From an uncultured Atopobium sp. (GTDB lineage: Bacteria; Actinomycetota; Coriobacteriia; Coriobacteriales; Atopobiaceae): 5,423 nt of DNA. Shown here piece by piece: positions 4,311 through 5,423 of this stretch. The notes beneath the pieces were generated by a model. It did not search any database, had not been told where the DNA came from, and saw only the letters and a list, made by a program, of their open reading frames with translations. Each line of letters begins with the position of its first letter. The stretch's first letter is position 1. Where the stretch lies: positions 1 through 5,423 of the forward strand of contig CALHVU010000048.1 in the NCBI GenBank assembly GCA_938036925.1. Reading direction: 5' to 3'. Made by a program: the position numbers and the translations under genes.

Positions 4311-4382
4311 ATGGGTGTTGCAGATATTGCTGTTCTAGTTTTCTGTATTCTCGCTGGTATTGCTTTTGCTTTTAGCGATTAA
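4311..4382 (+). CDS. Single-transmembrane microprotein (23 aa)
   Basis: The frame ATG GGT GTT GCA ... AGC GAT TAA encodes MGVADIAVLV, then FCILAGIAFAFSD, 23 residues. The stretch from I6 to F21 is uninterrupted hydrophobic sequence, long enough to cross a membrane. It has single Asp residues near each end (D5, D23) and no basic residue at all. The full-consensus AAAGGAGGT four bases upstream makes translation very likely. It lies 29 bases after the DUF4406 gene and 56 bases before the adhesin, with no terminator in between. I recognise no family. Options include a small membrane regulator, a type I toxin-like peptide (these usually have charged tails, absent here), or a leader peptide controlling the adhesin. 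It is too short to have been listed by ordinary gene callers. Confidence 0.65.
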   Translation: MGVADIAVLVFCILAGIAFAFSD

Positions 4383-4438
4383 ATTTTTATTTATTTTTAA
4401 TTCCCCATTTTTCAAAACCAAATAGAAAGGCTTTTACC
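4383..4438 (+). promoter_or_regulatory. AT-rich leader of the adhesin gene
   Basis: These 56 bases begin with long A/T runs (aaatttttatttatttttaa) and end with GAAAGG, eight bases before the adhesin ATG. The AT-richness could hold a promoter, but I could not match a -35/-10 pair with good spacing. There is no GC stem before the T-rich run, so an intrinsic terminator is not supported. The adhesin may be read through from upstream, or have its own promoter here. Confidence 0.35.
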
Positions 4439-5423
4439 ATGAAGAAGTTTCTTCAATGGCTGGCTGTTTGCGTATTTGCAGTGCTGGTATGTGTTCCAGT
4501 ACTCGCACAGGCTCAGACGGTTCCGACCACAATTACTAGCTTTAGAGTCACAGACAAAAACAAGCAGGACTTAACTTCTGCGTTCACGAACCAAGATATC
4601 TACTTGACCGCATCATGGAGTGCAACGGGTGAAGTCCACGAGGGCGACACGTTCTCGCTCGGTATTCCGGATATTCTCGACTTCCCCGCAACAAACGCGG
4701 CCAGCTTCGACATTTATGCGCCAGACGGTGCCGTCATGGCAACGGCGCAAGTGACTTCTGGACGCGTCACGATCACATACACGTCATGGGTAGAGGGCAA
4801 GGACAACGTACAGGGCACGTTATGGCTTGCAGCACACGTCAAAGCCGACGCAGCGGCAGGAACAACCACGCTAAGGCTCATTGATGAAGTTACTGGGCAG
4901 GTAGTAGAGACCAGCTTCGAGACTAAACATTACGGCATTATTCAGCACGAGGTCATCGCGAAATGGGGCGTAAAGACCGACCACGGCACGGTTGAGTGGT
5001 CGGTACGTCTAAACCACGCAGCGGATAACCTCACTAACGTTGTACTAGAGGATACCGCACAGGACGGTACACGCATTATTCCTGGCTCATTCCGTCTCTA
5101 CCGCGTTCACATGGACGCATACAGCAACATCGACCCCGCAAGCTGGGTTCGCGTCAATGTTCCCGAACCAACAATTAACGGCAATACGTACACGTGGGAC
5201 TTGTCGAGCGTTGACTTCCAGGGCAATCAATACTTCATGTATTACGAAACCGAGGGTACAGAGACGACTTCGAACTCTATTCAACTAAAGAGCCGCGAGA
5301 CCACGCAGGGCTCACGCTATCAATTCGTTAGCCAGGACAGCGGCGGCAACGGTAACGGTGATAACCGTCCGCAGCCAACTGAGCCGGAGACACCACCGAC
5401 TCCAGAGCCAACACCAGAGCCTA
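4439..5423 (+). CDS. Secreted MSCRAMM-like adhesin with collagen-binding-type domain, 3'-truncated by window edge
   Basis: The frame is open from ATG 4439 (GAAAGG eight bases upstream) to the window end, 328 codons. Residues 1-25 are a signal peptide: KK, a hydrophobic core with WLAVCVFAVLVCVPVL, then an AxA-type site near AQA/QT. Residues about 30-165 form an Ig-like domain of the MSCRAMM N-terminal type, with ITYTSWVEGKDNVQG around Y114. This aligns by eye with the TYTFTDYVD latching motif of SdrG/CNA-type adhesins. Residues about 170-295 match the collagen-binding type (GTVEWSVRLN, LTNVVLEDTAQDG, IPGSFRLYRV, YFMYYETEG). A Gly/Asn linker (302-309) leads into a Pro/Glu/Thr stalk (311-328, PTPEPTPEP). 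The wall anchor, expected as LPxTG, would lie beyond the edge. Such proteins bind host matrix. The DNA is more GC-rich than the phage genes, suggesting separate acquisition. Confidence 0.85.
   Translation, partial: MKKFLQWLAVCVFAVLVCVPVLAQAQTVPTTITSFRVTDKNKQDLTSAFTNQDIYLTASWSATGEVHEGDTFSLGIPDILDFPATNAASFDIYAPDGAVMATAQVTSGRVTITYTSWVEGKDNVQGTLWLAAHVKADAAAGTTTLRLIDEVTGQVVETSFETKHYGIIQHEVIAKWGVKTDHGTVEWSVRLNHAADNLTNVVLEDTAQDGTRIIPGSFRLYRVHMDAYSNIDPASWVRVNVPEPTINGNTYTWDLSSVDFQGNQYFMYYETEGTETTSNSIQLKSRETTQGSRYQFVSQDSGGNGNGDNRPQPTEPETPPTPEPTPEP
5369..5423 (+). repeat. Start of Pro/Glu/Thr-rich stalk repeat in the adhesin
   Basis: The codons encode PQPTEPETPPTPEPTPEP and continue past the window. 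The CCA-GAG-CCA/CCT-ACA/ACT units are near-repeats of a PTPEP pattern. Such stalks carry the adhesive head through the cell wall, and their repeat number commonly varies between strains. Only the first units are visible. Confidence 0.7.

Noticed and set aside
4383..4415. T-rich run after the microprotein as an intrinsic terminator
   Set aside because: No GC stem precedes it; the upstream bases encode the microprotein and do not fold into a strong hairpin.
5087..5284. 65-aa minus-strand frame inside the adhesin
   Set aside because: It is antisense to a clear secreted-protein reading frame and has no ribosome site.

Overview
This window reads as the lysogeny/early-control part of a prophage, or of a closely related integrated element, in a Gram-positive host. 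The best guess for the host is an actinobacterium of class Coriobacteriia (an Atopobium/Olsenella-like lineage). That guess rests on base composition in the mid-40s % GC, on AGGAGG-type ribosome sites at almost every gene, and on three small proteins (164, 102 and 81 aa) that resemble hypothetical proteins I associate with Coriobacteriia prophages. It is inference, not something the sequence proves.

Layout. Positions 1-646 hold a plus-strand cluster: the 3' end of a Cro/CI-type HTH regulator, then two small unknown genes that are tightly spaced or overlapping. A lone minus-strand zinc-ribbon gene (615-791) runs tail-to-tail into this cluster. The two stop codons sit inside the arms of a perfect 9-bp inverted repeat. 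Positions 792-960 form a divergent control region with two small dyads, one on each leader.

From 961 onward everything is on the plus strand. First comes a BRO-N/KilAC phage antirepressor (961-1821), then an excisionase-like HTH protein, a two-TM protein, a 164-aa helical/beta phage protein, three small Cys-rich proteins, and a 75-aa aromatic/basic protein. After these is a DUF4406 protein of the nucleoside 2-deoxyribosyltransferase-like fold (3841-4281). Most junctions overlap or abut, which suggests one translationally coupled early operon. No convincing rho-independent terminator was seen.

The last kilobase changes character. A 23-codon membrane microprotein gene (4311-4382) has the best Shine-Dalgarno in the window. 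It is followed by an AT-rich leader and the first 328 codons of a secreted MSCRAMM-like adhesin: signal peptide, an Ig-like domain with a degenerate TYTFTDYVD-type motif, a collagen-binding-type domain and a Pro/Glu/Thr stalk. The adhesin gene looks more GC-rich than the phage genes and runs off the end of the window. It looks like a surface-protein cargo gene (possible lysogenic conversion) attached to the early operon. There is no tRNA, rRNA, CRISPR array, insertion sequence or recognisable att site, and no gene-free stretch longer than 300 bases.
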